NCBI RefSeq assembly: GCF_009734405.1
Contig: NZ_CP046453.1
Span: 2,480,001-2,544,000, forward strand
Source of the DNA: Corynebacterium comes
GTDB taxonomy: Bacteria > Actinomycetota > Actinomycetes > Mycobacteriales > Mycobacteriaceae
Direction: 5' to 3'
Length of the DNA: 64,000 bases
The notes beneath the pieces were generated by a model that saw nothing but the letters and a program-made list of their open reading frames with translations, had not been told where the DNA came from and searched no databases. Positions 48,678 through 57,517 of the stretch are shown one piece after another (position 1 is the first letter of the stretch; every line of letters starts with the position of its first letter). A program made the position numbers and the translations under genes.

Positions 48678-49769
48678 TCACAGCAACCTCTCGGCCTCTC
48701 CCCATCCACTCTGCGGGGCAAACAGCCACGCCATCGCCTTCGTCCACTGCTCCGCAATGACGGGCAGCTCGCCACGTCCCCCGCCGCCCCCGCGGAGCCC
48801 GTGATGCAGAATGTGCACGAGGTCGAATGCCTCCAGCAGCTGCGTCACCCCACGAAGGCCCGGCGCAAGCGCCAGCACCGCGGCCGTCCCCTGCTCCAGC
48901 GCCCCGGCGCCCGAGTACGTCAACGCCCCCCTCCTCCACGCGCCGCGGTCAAAGTCCCACGCACGCGTCCGTCCGGGAGGCAGGTCGATGAGCTGCAGCG
49001 CCCACGCAAGCGCCTCGATCGCATAGCGGGAACGTTCCAGCAGGGCGGCCTGCCGACGAAGCTGATCAGGAATGCGTGGCGGGCCGGCGGCGTCGAGAAG
49101 CAGTCGCCGGGCCCGGCCGACGTCATCGAGGAAGCCGCGCTCCAGAGGAGTGAGGGAAGGACCCACGAGCCCGAGCTCAGTGATCACCTCGTCCGCGGGC
49201 GGAAACGTGCCGTCGAGAAGGTGCGCGGCCGTCACCGCCACCACCGCCAGGGCGCCGATGCGGTAGCTGACCTCGACCGCATCCCGCATCTGCACCTCCG
49301 CCTCCGCGGGGACGAGCGGGGTCTGCTCATCGAGCTCCAAACCCGCCTGCCGCAGCGAACGCAGGTTCTTCAGACGACGCCCATGCGCTTCAACATGCAC
49401 CGGCACCTTCACCTCCCCACCCGGAGCCGCGAGGTTTTCCCCGTCGAGATTCCGGAACGGCCCGTTACCCACCCGGAAGACACAGTTGAGGGACTGCGCC
49501 CAGGGGGCGAACTCGACGAGCCGACGCGCGGTATAGCCTTCGTGGCGCTCGAAGCGGTAGATCACGGCCGAGCGGGAGATGTGACGGGCCAGCGGATGCA
49601 CCTGCGTCACCAGGGGGCCCGTGACGGTCAGGCCACCCTCCGCGAGATCCTGGAGCGCGTCCCGGATCAGCTGCCGGAGGTCCTGCGGGTGGGTGAACGC
49701 CTCCGCCGGACCGGCATCAGGTGCGATGTGCGGCACCGTGGAGAACACGAGGACATGCATGGGCTCCAT
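48678..49769 (-). CDS. DUF4272-like protein
   Basis: 363 residues, soluble. Opens MEPMHVLVFSTVPHIAP, then an alpha/beta part with AVIYRFERHEGYTARRLVEFAPWAQSLNCVFRV, then a helical half containing RSRYAIEALAWALQLIDLPPG. The arrangement is like DUF4272 proteins of actinobacteria; I rate that moderate. No catalytic motif is visible. It reads toward the dnaK promoter and diverges from putA. A second ATG three codons in (MHVLV, 49760) could be the true start. Function unknown. Confidence 0.7.
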   Translation of the reverse strand: MEPMHVLVFSTVPHIAPDAGPAEAFTHPQDLRQLIRDALQDLAEGGLTVTGPLVTQVHPLARHISRSAVIYRFERHEGYTARRLVEFAPWAQSLNCVFRVGNGPFRNLDGENLAAPGGEVKVPVHVEAHGRRLKNLRSLRQAGLELDEQTPLVPAEAEVQMRDAVEVSYRIGALAVVAVTAAHLLDGTFPPADEVITELGLVGPSLTPLERGFLDDVGRARRLLLDAAGPPRIPDQLRRQAALLERSRYAIEALAWALQLIDLPPGRTRAWDFDRGAWRRGALTYSGAGALEQGTAAVLALAPGLRGVTQLLEAFDLVHILHHGLRGGGGGRGELPVIAEQWTKAMAWLFAPQSGWGEAERLL

Positions 49770-49812
49770 GGAACCAGACTGCGGGCGAGACGCAGGAGAT
49801 CTAGACCCACCC

Positions 49813-49818
49813 TATACT
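49813..49818 (+). promoter_or_regulatory. Possible -10 of the putA transcript
   Basis: TATACT in a CCCTATACTGG context. If used, transcription would begin near 49825 and leave a leader of about 175 bases before the putA ATG. No convincing -35 seen. Confidence 0.4.
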
Positions 49819-49889
49819 GGCGCGGCAGAGACTCACATCACATTCCGGGGCGCCACCCCTGCCCCGCCACACGAGAAAGGTGCAAGCCG

Positions 49890-49949
49890 GTGAACCCGCG
49901 ACTGTCCCGCACCCGCCACGCCAGTGACCGTCCCCCGGTGGCCCGCTGA
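49890..49949 (+). CDS. Short upstream reading frame (leader peptide) of putA
   Basis: A GTG at 49890 with GAGAAAGGTG seven to eight bases upstream opens a 19-codon frame, MNPRLSRTRHASDRPPVAR, ending TGA at 49949, 51 bases before putA. The ribosome site is the same CACGAGAAAGGTGCA seen before the real SHOCT gene at 54858, which argues for genuine translation. The peptide has three Pro (two adjacent) and six Arg. A proline- or arginine-sensitive leader for a proline-catabolism gene is attractive but unproven; it may equally be chance. Confidence 0.45.
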   Translation: MNPRLSRTRHASDRPPVAR

Positions 49950-50000
49950 ACGACATCAGCCGACCCAGAACCACAGCCACCGACCCGAAGGACGAAACAC

Positions 50001-53000
50001 ATGTCTGAGCACACCACTGTCGAAGCCATCCTCGAACCCGCCGTCGAACGGGCCCGCACCTGGCTGACCGCCAGCACGGGCGGCGAGGGATCTTCCGCCA
50101 CCGAACGTCTCGCCGATCTGGTCCGCGACCCCGCCGGGGTGTCATTCACCATGGACTTCGTCGACCGGGTGATGCGCCCGGAGGACAACCACACCGCCGC
50201 ACAGGCCCTCCGCCACCTGGACACACCACCCGATTTCCTGGGCAGGATCAATCAGGCAGCCCTGCGGCTGGGCGGGTTGCTCGGACCGAAGCTGCCCGGC
50301 GTCGTCATGCCTGCGGCTCGCGCGCGGATGAGGCAGATGGTCGGGCATCTGGTACTCGACGCCGACGGCAAGGCCCTGAACAGGCTGCTCGACAAGGCGT
50401 CCGCAGAGGGCAATCAGCTCAACCTCAACCTGCTCGGAGAGGCCGTGCTGGGTGACGCGGAGGCGGAACGTCGCGCCGGGCGCACGCTGCAGCTGATAGA
50501 GAACCCGCGTGTGACGTACGTGTCGGTGAAGGCCTCCAGCCTGTGTGCCCAGCTCAATCCCTGGGATCTGGAGGGCAACCTCGGCAGGCTGAAGGAGCAG
50601 CTGCGGCCGGTGTACCGGACGGCACAGGCCAACGGCACCTTCATCAACCTGGACATGGAGGAGTACAAGGATCTCCGCCTGACCATCCGGCTGTTCACGG
50701 AGCTGCTCAGCGAACCGGAGTTCACCGGCCTTCAGGCCGGCATCGTCCTGCAGGCGTACCTGCCCGACTCCTACGCCGCCCTGCAGGAACTGGCGGAGTT
50801 CGCCGCACAGCGTGTCGCAGAAGGCGGGGCACAGATCAAGATCCGCCTGGTCAAGGGCGCGAACCTCTCGATGGAGAAGGTCGAGGCGGAGATCCACGGG
50901 TGGGAGCAGGCCCCTTATGCCACCAAGGCGGAGGTGGACGCCAACTACGTCCGTCTCCTCGACTTCATCCTGCGCCCCGGGCACGCCGGGAACGTGCGCA
51001 TCGGCGTGGCCAGCCACAACCTGTTCACGGTGGCGCTGGCCTGGGAGCTGGCGTTGGCGCGCGGCGTGACCGGGCAGATCGACGCCGAGATGCTGCAGGG
51101 CATGGCACCGGCGCAGCAGGACGCGGTGCGGGCGGAGGTCGGCCGGATGATCCTGTACACCCCGGTGGTCCATGCCGAGGATTTCGACGTCGCCGTGTCC
51201 TACCTGGTCCGTCGCCTGGAGGAGAACGCCACGGAGGAGAACTTCCTGCACGCCCTGTTCGCCCCGGACGTGGAGACCCCGAGCCCGATGGACCTGCAGG
51301 AACAGGCTCTGCGTCGGGCCGTCGCGGAGCGCGGGAGCACGTCGGCTCAGCCACGGCGACAGCAGAACCGCCAGACGGACACCAACCGGCAGGCGCCTCA
51401 CACGGGGCGTTTCCGCAATGAACCGGACACCGATCCGGCGCTGCGGGCCAACCGGACGTGGGCCCTCAAGGCCCTCGGGGCGCAGCCGCACCAGATCCGG
51501 GCTGAGGAGGTGACAGACCCCGTCCTCGTCGATGAGGCCGTGCAGAAGGCCCGGGGGCTGGCCCCGGAGTGGGCCCGCAGAAGCGGGGCCCAGCGCGCCG
51601 AGGTCCTGGAGACCATCGCCGAAGAACTGGCCCGGGCCCGCGGCGAACTGCTGACCGTCATGGCGCACGAGGCCGGCAAGACGGTCGACCAGTCGGACCC
51701 GGAGATCTCGGAGGCCATCGACTTCGCCACCTACTACGCGGAATCCGCGCGCGACCTCGAGCGGTCCCGCTCCCGGTTCACGCCGCATGCGCTGACCGTG
51801 GTGGTGCCGCCGTGGAACTTTCCCGTCGCCATTCCGGCGGGCGGGGTACTGGCGGCCCTGGCGGCGGGTTCCGCGGTGATCATCAAGCCGGCGCCGCAGA
51901 CCGTTGCGTGCGCGGAAGCGATGGTGGACGCGGTTCGTCGGGGGCTGGAGAAGCACGGCGTCGACAAGGATCTGGTCCAGTTCCTGCGTGCGGACGAGTC
52001 GGATGCCGGCCGAAGGTTGATCTCCCACGAGGACGTCGACCACGTCATCCTCACGGGTGCGACCGAGACGGCCGCACTGTTCCGGTCCTGGCGTCCGGAG
52101 ATGAACCTGAGCGCGGAGACGTCGGGCAAGAACGCGATCATCGTGACCTCGGCCGCGGATCCGGATCTGGCGGTCGCCGACATCCTCCGTTCCGCCTTCG
52201 GACACTCCGGCCAGAAATGCTCGGCCGCGTCGCTGGTCATCCTCGTGGGCAGGGCGGGCACGTCGAAGCGGCTGAGGACGCAGCTCATCGACGCCGTCGC
52301 CACCCTCCGCGTCGGCGTCGGCACCGACATCTCCACCACCATGAACGGGCTGATCGAGCCGCCCGGCGAGAAGCTCCGCCGCGGGCTGACCCGCCTGGAC
52401 GCAGGGGAAAACTGGCTGCTGGAGCCGGAGCAGCTCGACGCTGAGGGACGCTTCTGGTCGCCGGGCATCCGCGACAACGTGCGCCCGGGATCCTGGTTCC
52501 ACACCCATGAGTGCTTCGGCCCCGTGCTGGGCATCATGCACGCCACCACCCTGGATGAGGCGATCGACTGGCAGAACTCCACCGGCTTCGGGCTCACCGG
52601 TGGCATCCACTCCCTGGACGGGGCGGAGATCGACCACTGGATCGACCGGGTCGAGGTCGGCAACGCCTACGTCAACCGCGGCATCACGGGCGCGATCGTG
52701 CAGCGGCAGTCCTTCGGCGGGTGGAAACAGTCGGTCATCGGCGCGGGCGCGAAAGCAGGCGGCCCGAACTATGTCGCGCAGCTGGGCACCTGGACAGACG
52801 GCGAGTTCCGGCACCCGCAGGTGGAACTCACCGGCGCGGTGGCCGGCATGCTGGCCGACGCCGCCGCCCGCCTCTCCCCCGAGGACCATGCCTGGTTGCG
52901 TAACGCCGCCGAGCTGGATGAACTGGCGTGGCGCGAGGAGTTCAGCCGCGGGCACGACCTCAGCGGTCTGCGCAGTGAGGCCAACATCTTCCGCTACCGC

Positions 53001-53327
53001 CCGCTGTCTGAGCCCCTGCCGGTCTGGGTCGGGCCCGGTGCCCGGGAGCGTGACCTGTGGCGACTGAAGTTGGCGGGCCTCCGGGCGGGCACCGGTGTGG
53101 AGGTCCGCACCGGCACGCAGCTCCACCCCGGCAGCCGCGTACGCACCCTCGGCGAGGTCGACCCGGCCCTCTACGAGGCGGCCGCCGACACCGGTTCGGT
53201 CGTGCTCGACCAGCCTGTGCTCGCCGACGGCCGACGTGAACTTCTGTCCTTCCTCCTCGAGCAGGCCGTGTCGGTGACGCTCCACCGCTTCGGCGTACTC
53301 CGGCAGGTCGGTTCCGTTCGCCGCTGA
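50001..53327 (+). CDS. putA: Bifunctional proline dehydrogenase / pyrroline-5-carboxylate dehydrogenase
   Basis: 1108 residues. The N-terminal FAD proline dehydrogenase barrel (about 1-430) shows KASSLCAQLNPWDLEGNL, NLDMEEYKDLRLT, LQAYLPDS, IRLVKGANLSMEKVE and ASHNLFTVA. The C-terminal P5C dehydrogenase (about 480-1000) shows PWNFPVAIPAGGVLAALAAGS, TGATETAALF, SAETSGKNAIIV and catalytic Cys in SGQKCSAASL. There is no N-terminal ribbon-helix-helix domain, so it is not an autorepressing PutA. Oxidises proline to glutamate at the membrane. The last 150 residues resemble the PutA C-terminal domain. AAGGA precedes the ATG. Confidence 0.95.
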   Translation: MSEHTTVEAILEPAVERARTWLTASTGGEGSSATERLADLVRDPAGVSFTMDFVDRVMRPEDNHTAAQALRHLDTPPDFLGRINQAALRLGGLLGPKLPGVVMPAARARMRQMVGHLVLDADGKALNRLLDKASAEGNQLNLNLLGEAVLGDAEAERRAGRTLQLIENPRVTYVSVKASSLCAQLNPWDLEGNLGRLKEQLRPVYRTAQANGTFINLDMEEYKDLRLTIRLFTELLSEPEFTGLQAGIVLQAYLPDSYAALQELAEFAAQRVAEGGAQIKIRLVKGANLSMEKVEAEIHGWEQAPYATKAEVDANYVRLLDFILRPGHAGNVRIGVASHNLFTVALAWELALARGVTGQIDAEMLQGMAPAQQDAVRAEVGRMILYTPVVHAEDFDVAVSYLVRRLEENATEENFLHALFAPDVETPSPMDLQEQALRRAVAERGSTSAQPRRQQNRQTDTNRQAPHTGRFRNEPDTDPALRANRTWALKALGAQPHQIRAEEVTDPVLVDEAVQKARGLAPEWARRSGAQRAEVLETIAEELARARGELLTVMAHEAGKTVDQSDPEISEAIDFATYYAESARDLERSRSRFTPHALTVVVPPWNFPVAIPAGGVLAALAAGSAVIIKPAPQTVACAEAMVDAVRRGLEKHGVDKDLVQFLRADESDAGRRLISHEDVDHVILTGATETAALFRSWRPEMNLSAETSGKNAIIVTSAADPDLAVADILRSAFGHSGQKCSAASLVILVGRAGTSKRLRTQLIDAVATLRVGVGTDISTTMNGLIEPPGEKLRRGLTRLDAGENWLLEPEQLDAEGRFWSPGIRDNVRPGSWFHTHECFGPVLGIMHATTLDEAIDWQNSTGFGLTGGIHSLDGAEIDHWIDRVEVGNAYVNRGITGAIVQRQSFGGWKQSVIGAGAKAGGPNYVAQLGTWTDGEFRHPQVELTGAVAGMLADAAARLSPEDHAWLRNAAELDELAWREEFSRGHDLSGLRSEANIFRYRPLSEPLPVWVGPGARERDLWRLKLAGLRAGTGVEVRTGTQLHPGSRVRTLGEVDPALYEAAADTGSVVLDQPVLADGRRELLSFLLEQAVSVTLHRFGVLRQVGSVRR

Positions 53328-53349
53328 CAAAGCTGTCTTCTCTGGCAGA

Positions 53350-54768
53350 ATGAGAGGCCTGATGAGCACTCCCACTGACCCCAACAAACCCGGAGAGACG
53401 GGCACCGACACCCGAGATCTCACCGAGGCCGTCTCCGACTACGCCGGACTGTCCGACAACCCCCAGGACGCCACCAGTCGTCAGGACGATGATGACGTCA
53501 CCGACCGCGCGATCTTCATCGGCCGCGACGGCCGGTGGGCCGCCGGCTGGGCGCTGCGCTTCATCATCTTCGTCGCCGCCGCCTACATCCTGGGCCAGAT
53601 CCTCGGCTTCGTGTGGGCCGGCATCCTGCCGATCGTCCTGGCACTGCTGGTCTCCACCGTGCTGTGGCCCCCGGTGAAGTTCCTCCGGGACCATCTCAGC
53701 TTCCCCTCGGCGCTGGCCACGGTAGTTGTCCTGGTCGGATTCTTCGCCCTCATCGGCGGTATCTTCGCGGCGATGGCCCCCATCGTCCGGGATCAGGGAC
53801 GGGACCTGGTCACCCAGGCCTCCGAGGGCATCAGACAGCTCTCGACATGGATCCAGGGTCCGCCGCTCAACCTGGACCTGGGCCGGTTCGACGAAGTGCT
53901 CAACGACATCACCGGTTTCCTCCAGGATCAGTCCTCCCAGATCGCCTCCGGCGTGTTCACCGGCCTGAGCGCCGCGACATCGGTGGTGGTGACCATCGTG
54001 GTCATGCTGGTGCTCACGTTCTTCTTCCTCAAGGACGGCGACCGCTTCCTGCCGTGGCTGCGCAAGTACACCGGGGCCAACGCCGGTTGGCACCTCACCG
54101 AGGTGCTCACCCGTTCCTGGAACACCCTCGCCGGTTTCATCCGCACCCAGGCGATCGTCTCGTTCGTCGATGCCGCGTTCATCGGCGTGGGCCTGCTCAT
54201 CCTCGGCGTTCCGCTGGCCTTCGTCCTGGCCGTGATCACCTTCTTCGCGGGCTTCATCCCGATCGTCGGTGCCTTCACCGCCGGTGCGCTCGCAGTGATC
54301 ATCGCGCTCGTGACCAACGGAATCACCAACGCACTGTTCGTCCTGCTGCTCATCATCGCGGTCCAGCAGATCGAAGGCAACATCCTCCAGCCGGTCCTGC
54401 AGTCCAAGGCCATGAACCTGCACGCCGCCGTGGTGCTGCTGTCCGTGACCCTCGGCTCCACCCTCTTCGGCATCGTCGGCGCCTTCCTGGCGGTGCCCGT
54501 CGCCGCGGTCGGCGCCGTGTGGTTCCGCTACCACTCCGAGCTGGTGGCACTGCGTGCCGGGGAGATCACCATCGACGACATCGAGATCGCCACCGCCAGG
54601 GGCAGCACCCTCACCTCGTGGGAGGCGTTCACCGCCGTCCGCGAAAAGCTGATCTCGGTGGGTCGACGGAAGTCCGAGAACGGCCAGAATGAAAAAGACG
54701 CCGCTGTCGACGAGGACAGCGACGTCGAGCCCGGTTACCGGACCGTGAGCTCCTCCCGGCCGGAATGA
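53350..54768 (+). CDS. AI-2E family (PerM-like) membrane transporter
   Basis: 472 residues; ATG at 53350, with a second at 53362 (MSTPTDPN) that has GAGAGG closer to it. About 60 acidic polar residues precede eight or so membrane helices. Family blocks: ILPIVLALLVSTVLWPPVKFL, TSVVVTIVVMLVLTFFFLKDGDRFLPWLRKY, FFAGFIPIVGAFTAGALAVI, IAVQQIEGNILQPVLQSKAMNLH. The C-terminal 60 residues are charged. The family is named after AI-2 export but includes Na+/H+ antiporters and unknown carriers; the ligand is open. Confidence 0.87.
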   Translation: MRGLMSTPTDPNKPGETGTDTRDLTEAVSDYAGLSDNPQDATSRQDDDDVTDRAIFIGRDGRWAAGWALRFIIFVAAAYILGQILGFVWAGILPIVLALLVSTVLWPPVKFLRDHLSFPSALATVVVLVGFFALIGGIFAAMAPIVRDQGRDLVTQASEGIRQLSTWIQGPPLNLDLGRFDEVLNDITGFLQDQSSQIASGVFTGLSAATSVVVTIVVMLVLTFFFLKDGDRFLPWLRKYTGANAGWHLTEVLTRSWNTLAGFIRTQAIVSFVDAAFIGVGLLILGVPLAFVLAVITFFAGFIPIVGAFTAGALAVIIALVTNGITNALFVLLLIIAVQQIEGNILQPVLQSKAMNLHAAVVLLSVTLGSTLFGIVGAFLAVPVAAVGAVWFRYHSELVALRAGEITIDDIEIATARGSTLTSWEAFTAVREKLISVGRRKSENGQNEKDAAVDEDSDVEPGYRTVSSSRPE

Positions 54769-54857
54769 CCGCGGCGCGGTGACCGGGTACCGTTTCCGTT
54801 CACCGTCACCGGCCCAACACGACAATCGACTCCCGGAGCCCACGAGAAAGGTGCAGC

Positions 54858-55130
54858 ATGTACTGGAATGGAGAACACATGGGGTGGTGGGGCATGGGCC
54901 TGGGCTGGCTGTTCCTTGTCCTCCTGGTGCTCGGCATCGTGGTCCTGGCCGTGGTCCTGGTCAGCATATTCCGCAACGGGACAGGGCGCGGCGCAGGAGG
55001 CGATGCCGTGCCTCAGGGGCCGCAGCGCAATCGCGCACGGGACATCATCGATGAACGTTATGCCCGCGGCGAAATCGACGCCGCAGAATACGATGAGATG
55101 CATCGGCGTCTCGACGAACGCGACGGTTAG
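54858..55130 (+). CDS. Small membrane protein with SHOCT domain
   Basis: 90 residues. A Trp/Gly-rich start (MYWNGEHMGWWGMG) leads into one membrane helix (LGWLFLVLLVLGIVVLAVVLV), then a short linker and a C-terminal SHOCT motif (DIIDERYARGEIDAAEYDEMHRRL). SHOCT domains are short helical oligomerisation elements often found at protein C-termini. GAAAGGTG lies before the ATG. Role unknown. Confidence 0.82.
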   Translation: MYWNGEHMGWWGMGLGWLFLVLLVLGIVVLAVVLVSIFRNGTGRGAGGDAVPQGPQRNRARDIIDERYARGEIDAAEYDEMHRRLDERDG

Positions 55131-55186
55131 GCGCCGAGGCCCCGGTCGTCGACAGGCGCTTCAGCAGGGCCCCTGACCGGTCGACG

Positions 55187-55780
55187 CTAGGCCGGAGTGA
55201 CGACGGCGTCCGCCAGCAACCGGACCGCCTTGGCCAGCTGAACCGCACCGGGGTCCACCGCCTCGGCCCAGCCGGAGGCGGTCTCCTCGTCCGCGTTGTC
55301 CGAGATCTGCTTGAGCAGGGTCACCGGCACCCCGAAACGATGGGCCACGGCAGCCACGGCGTAGCCCTCCATGTCGACGAGGCCTGCTTCCTGCGCGAGA
55401 CGTTCGCGCGTGGCGGAGTCCTCGACGAAGGTGTCGCCGGTGGCCAGCTGGGCCGTCGGGAAGTGACCGGAGGTCTCCGGCTCGAAGGCGATCGGCAGCG
55501 CCTCGCCGGTCACGCCGGGGATTTCCGCGGACTGGAAGTCGTGCTTGTGCACGCGGTCGATCTCAAAGACGCCGAAGGCGTGGTCGTCGCGCAGCGCGCC
55601 TGCGGTACCGATGTTGATGACGCGGGAAGGCAGGTTGCCTGCCGCACGGCGCTCCGAGAGCGTCAGGGTGAGGGTGATCGCGGCAGACAGGGTACCGATT
55701 CCGGTGATCAGGACGTCAGAGCCCTCGGGAAGGTGGGCGGCCTCGCCCGCAACAGCGGCAACGAACAGGGGTGCAGTCAT
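55187..55780 (-). CDS. PNP/UDP-family nucleosidase (MTA/SAH nucleosidase-like)
   Basis: 197 residues from MTAPLFVAAVAGEA; the longer open frame upstream runs antisense over other sequence and is not family-like. Shows LITGIGTLSAAI, RVINIGTAGALRD and the catalytic Glu region GLVDMEGYAVAAVAHRFGVP, followed by KQISDNADE with the catalytic Asp. Cleaves 5'-methylthioadenosine, S-adenosylhomocysteine or a related nucleoside. Shorter than E. coli MTAN (about 230), so the substrate is not certain. Confidence 0.82.
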   Translation of the reverse strand: MTAPLFVAAVAGEAAHLPEGSDVLITGIGTLSAAITLTLTLSERRAAGNLPSRVINIGTAGALRDDHAFGVFEIDRVHKHDFQSAEIPGVTGEALPIAFEPETSGHFPTAQLATGDTFVEDSATRERLAQEAGLVDMEGYAVAAVAHRFGVPVTLLKQISDNADEETASGWAEAVDPGAVQLAKAVRLLADAVVTPA

Positions 55781-55875
55781 GGACGGTGAGTTTACGTGCC
55801 CCCTCAGCAGAATCGGAAACGAACGTGATGCACACCCCGTTATTTCTCGATTCCGCTGTGACACACCGCAGGCCA

Positions 55876-56811
55876 TCACGCCTGTTGTTGGGTGAGAACA
55901 CCCTCCGGGGCAACGGTCTGGCCGGTGAGCGGCGGAACTTCCTTCGCGCGGGCAGCCTTCGCGCGGTGGTGTCCGAGGAAGGCGAAGCCCAGCCCGATGA
56001 TGAGCACCGCGATGCGCGTTCCGACCACCACACCACCGGTGACACCCAGGATGCCCAGCACCGTGGGCAGGTTGAGCATGACGAGGAGGGTACCCACGAT
56101 GCTGCCGAGCAGCACCGCGTCCAGTCGGCTGACCAGCCAGGCGGCGAGAGGTGCAGCCACGCAGCCACCTATGAGCAGCGCCAGAACCGCCGGCAGGTAC
56201 TGGACGATCTCGTCCCACATACCGATGGCGAAGCCCAGGGTCGCGGCCGCGGTGACCAGGAACTCGGCGGTGTTGACGGTGCCGACGATCCGGCGTGGTT
56301 CCGCCTTTCCCATGGTGAGCAGGGTGGACGTGGTCACCGGACCCCAGCCGCCGCCACCGGAGGCGTCGACGAAGCCGCCGAACACTCCCAGACCGCCGAG
56401 GAATCCTCGGCGGTAGGAGCGGTCACCGACCGCGCGTCGGACCCTGCCGCGGGAGAAGCGCCACACCAGGTTCATGCCGACGAGGGTGAGGATGGCTGCT
56501 GTGACCGGCGCGGCGGCCTCGGTGGAGATGTTCGACAGGAAGGTCGCACCGGCGAATGCGCCGATGGCTCCCGGGACACCCAGACGCAGCACCACGGACC
56601 AGTCGACGTTGCCGAACTTCCAGTGGCTTATGCCCGACACCAGGGTGGTACCCAGCTCAGCGGCGTGGACCACCGCGGAGGCGTGAGCGGGGCCGAGCCC
56701 GGCGAGCACGATGAGGATCGTGGTGGAGGTGACGCCGAAGCCCATGCCCAGGCCGCCGTCGACGAGCTGGGCCGCAAGGCCCGCGATGGCGATGAGGATC
56801 AGTACCTTCAT
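55876..56811 (-). CDS. cysZ: TauE/SafE-family sulfate/sulfite permease CysZ
   Basis: 311 residues with about eight membrane helices. LVDGGLGMGFGVTSTTILI near the N-terminus and GGFVDASGGGGWGPVTTSTLL in the second half are the paired TauE/SafE repeats. In C. glutamicum the equivalent at the end of the cys operon is a sulfate uptake protein; the same is inferred here. Start overlaps the cysY stop by four bases. Last gene of cysIXHDNYZ. Confidence 0.88.
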   Translation of the reverse strand: MKVLILIAIAGLAAQLVDGGLGMGFGVTSTTILIVLAGLGPAHASAVVHAAELGTTLVSGISHWKFGNVDWSVVLRLGVPGAIGAFAGATFLSNISTEAAAPVTAAILTLVGMNLVWRFSRGRVRRAVGDRSYRRGFLGGLGVFGGFVDASGGGGWGPVTTSTLLTMGKAEPRRIVGTVNTAEFLVTAAATLGFAIGMWDEIVQYLPAVLALLIGGCVAAPLAAWLVSRLDAVLLGSIVGTLLVMLNLPTVLGILGVTGGVVVGTRIAVLIIGLGFAFLGHHRAKAARAKEVPPLTGQTVAPEGVLTQQQA

Positions 56812-57515
56812 GGGGATGTCCTCTCCGTGTGCCGGCTGGCCACCAGGGCCGCGAGATCGGTGACCAGGGGGGTCGAGTGGGTGATGCGCGCGCCGGTGGC
56901 GTCCTGGATACGGGTGATCAGGGTGGTGATCCGGTCGAGCAGCAGGCCGTCGGTGACGAAGAGCGGCAGGATGTGCACGGACTCGTGCCCGGTTGCGACC
57001 TCCACCAGCCCCACGCCGGGGTTGACCGGTCCGGTGGCGGGCACGACGGTGACCCCACGCCCGGACAGTGAGGCAACCAGGTCGGCGAGACCTGCGAGCG
57101 CTGCCATCCCACCCGGATCCGAGGTGCCTGCCGGGTAGAGCACCACGTGGGCCCCTTCGGGGGCGTCCGCGGTCAGGCGCTCAACCAGCACGGAAGCGAT
57201 CTCGGGGCCGGTCCCCAGCCCCTCGGCCAGCCGCAGGTTCAGTCCGGTCGCCGCCCGCGCCTGCGCCAGCGCCGCGGGCACGTCGTGCCTGGCGTGGAAG
57301 GCCCGGGTGAACAGGAGCGGCACGACGATGGCGTCGTCATGGCCGCGTTCGGCGGCGAGCACGGCGGCGTCGACAAGCGAGGGTTCGTCGAACTCCAGGT
57401 GCGCGGCGAGCGCATCCACGCCGGCGATCTCACCGGCGAGGGCGGTGAGACGGCGGATGCCGGGCTCGGCCTGCGGATGACGGGAGCCGTGGGAGAGGGT
57501 GATCAGCGCGGTCAT
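56808..57515 (-). CDS. cysY: Sirohydrochlorin ferrochelatase-like CysY (CbiX/SirB family)
   Basis: 235 residues. Begins TALITLSHGSRHP, the chelatase active-site HGSR with the metal-binding His, and carries a second His in TRAFHARHDVP; both halves of the CbiX fold are present (LVDAAVLAAERG, then VHILPLFVTDGLLLDRI). Inserts iron into sirohydrochlorin to give sirohaem for CysI. Two bases after cysN. Confidence 0.86.
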   Translation of the reverse strand: MTALITLSHGSRHPQAEPGIRRLTALAGEIAGVDALAAHLEFDEPSLVDAAVLAAERGHDDAIVVPLLFTRAFHARHDVPAALAQARAATGLNLRLAEGLGTGPEIASVLVERLTADAPEGAHVVLYPAGTSDPGGMAALAGLADLVASLSGRGVTVVPATGPVNPGVGLVEVATGHESVHILPLFVTDGLLLDRITTLITRIQDATGARITHSTPLVTDLAALVASRHTERTSP

Positions 57516-57517
57516 GG

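Noticed and set aside
46483-48804. 773-codon frame opposite dnaK
   Set aside because: Antisense shadow of dnaK/grpE; Leu/Gly/Val-rich without family sequence.
49841-49945. Cobalamin-riboswitch-like words (AAGCCGGTGAA, ACTGTCCCGC, GCCAGTGACC) before putA
   Set aside because: The order and spacing lack the middle helices of the cobalamin riboswitch, and the same bases form a frame with a strong ribosome site and a clean stop. A covariance search with the Rfam cobalamin model would settle it.
50142-53423. 1093-codon frame opposite putA
   Set aside because: Antisense shadow of putA with no family features.
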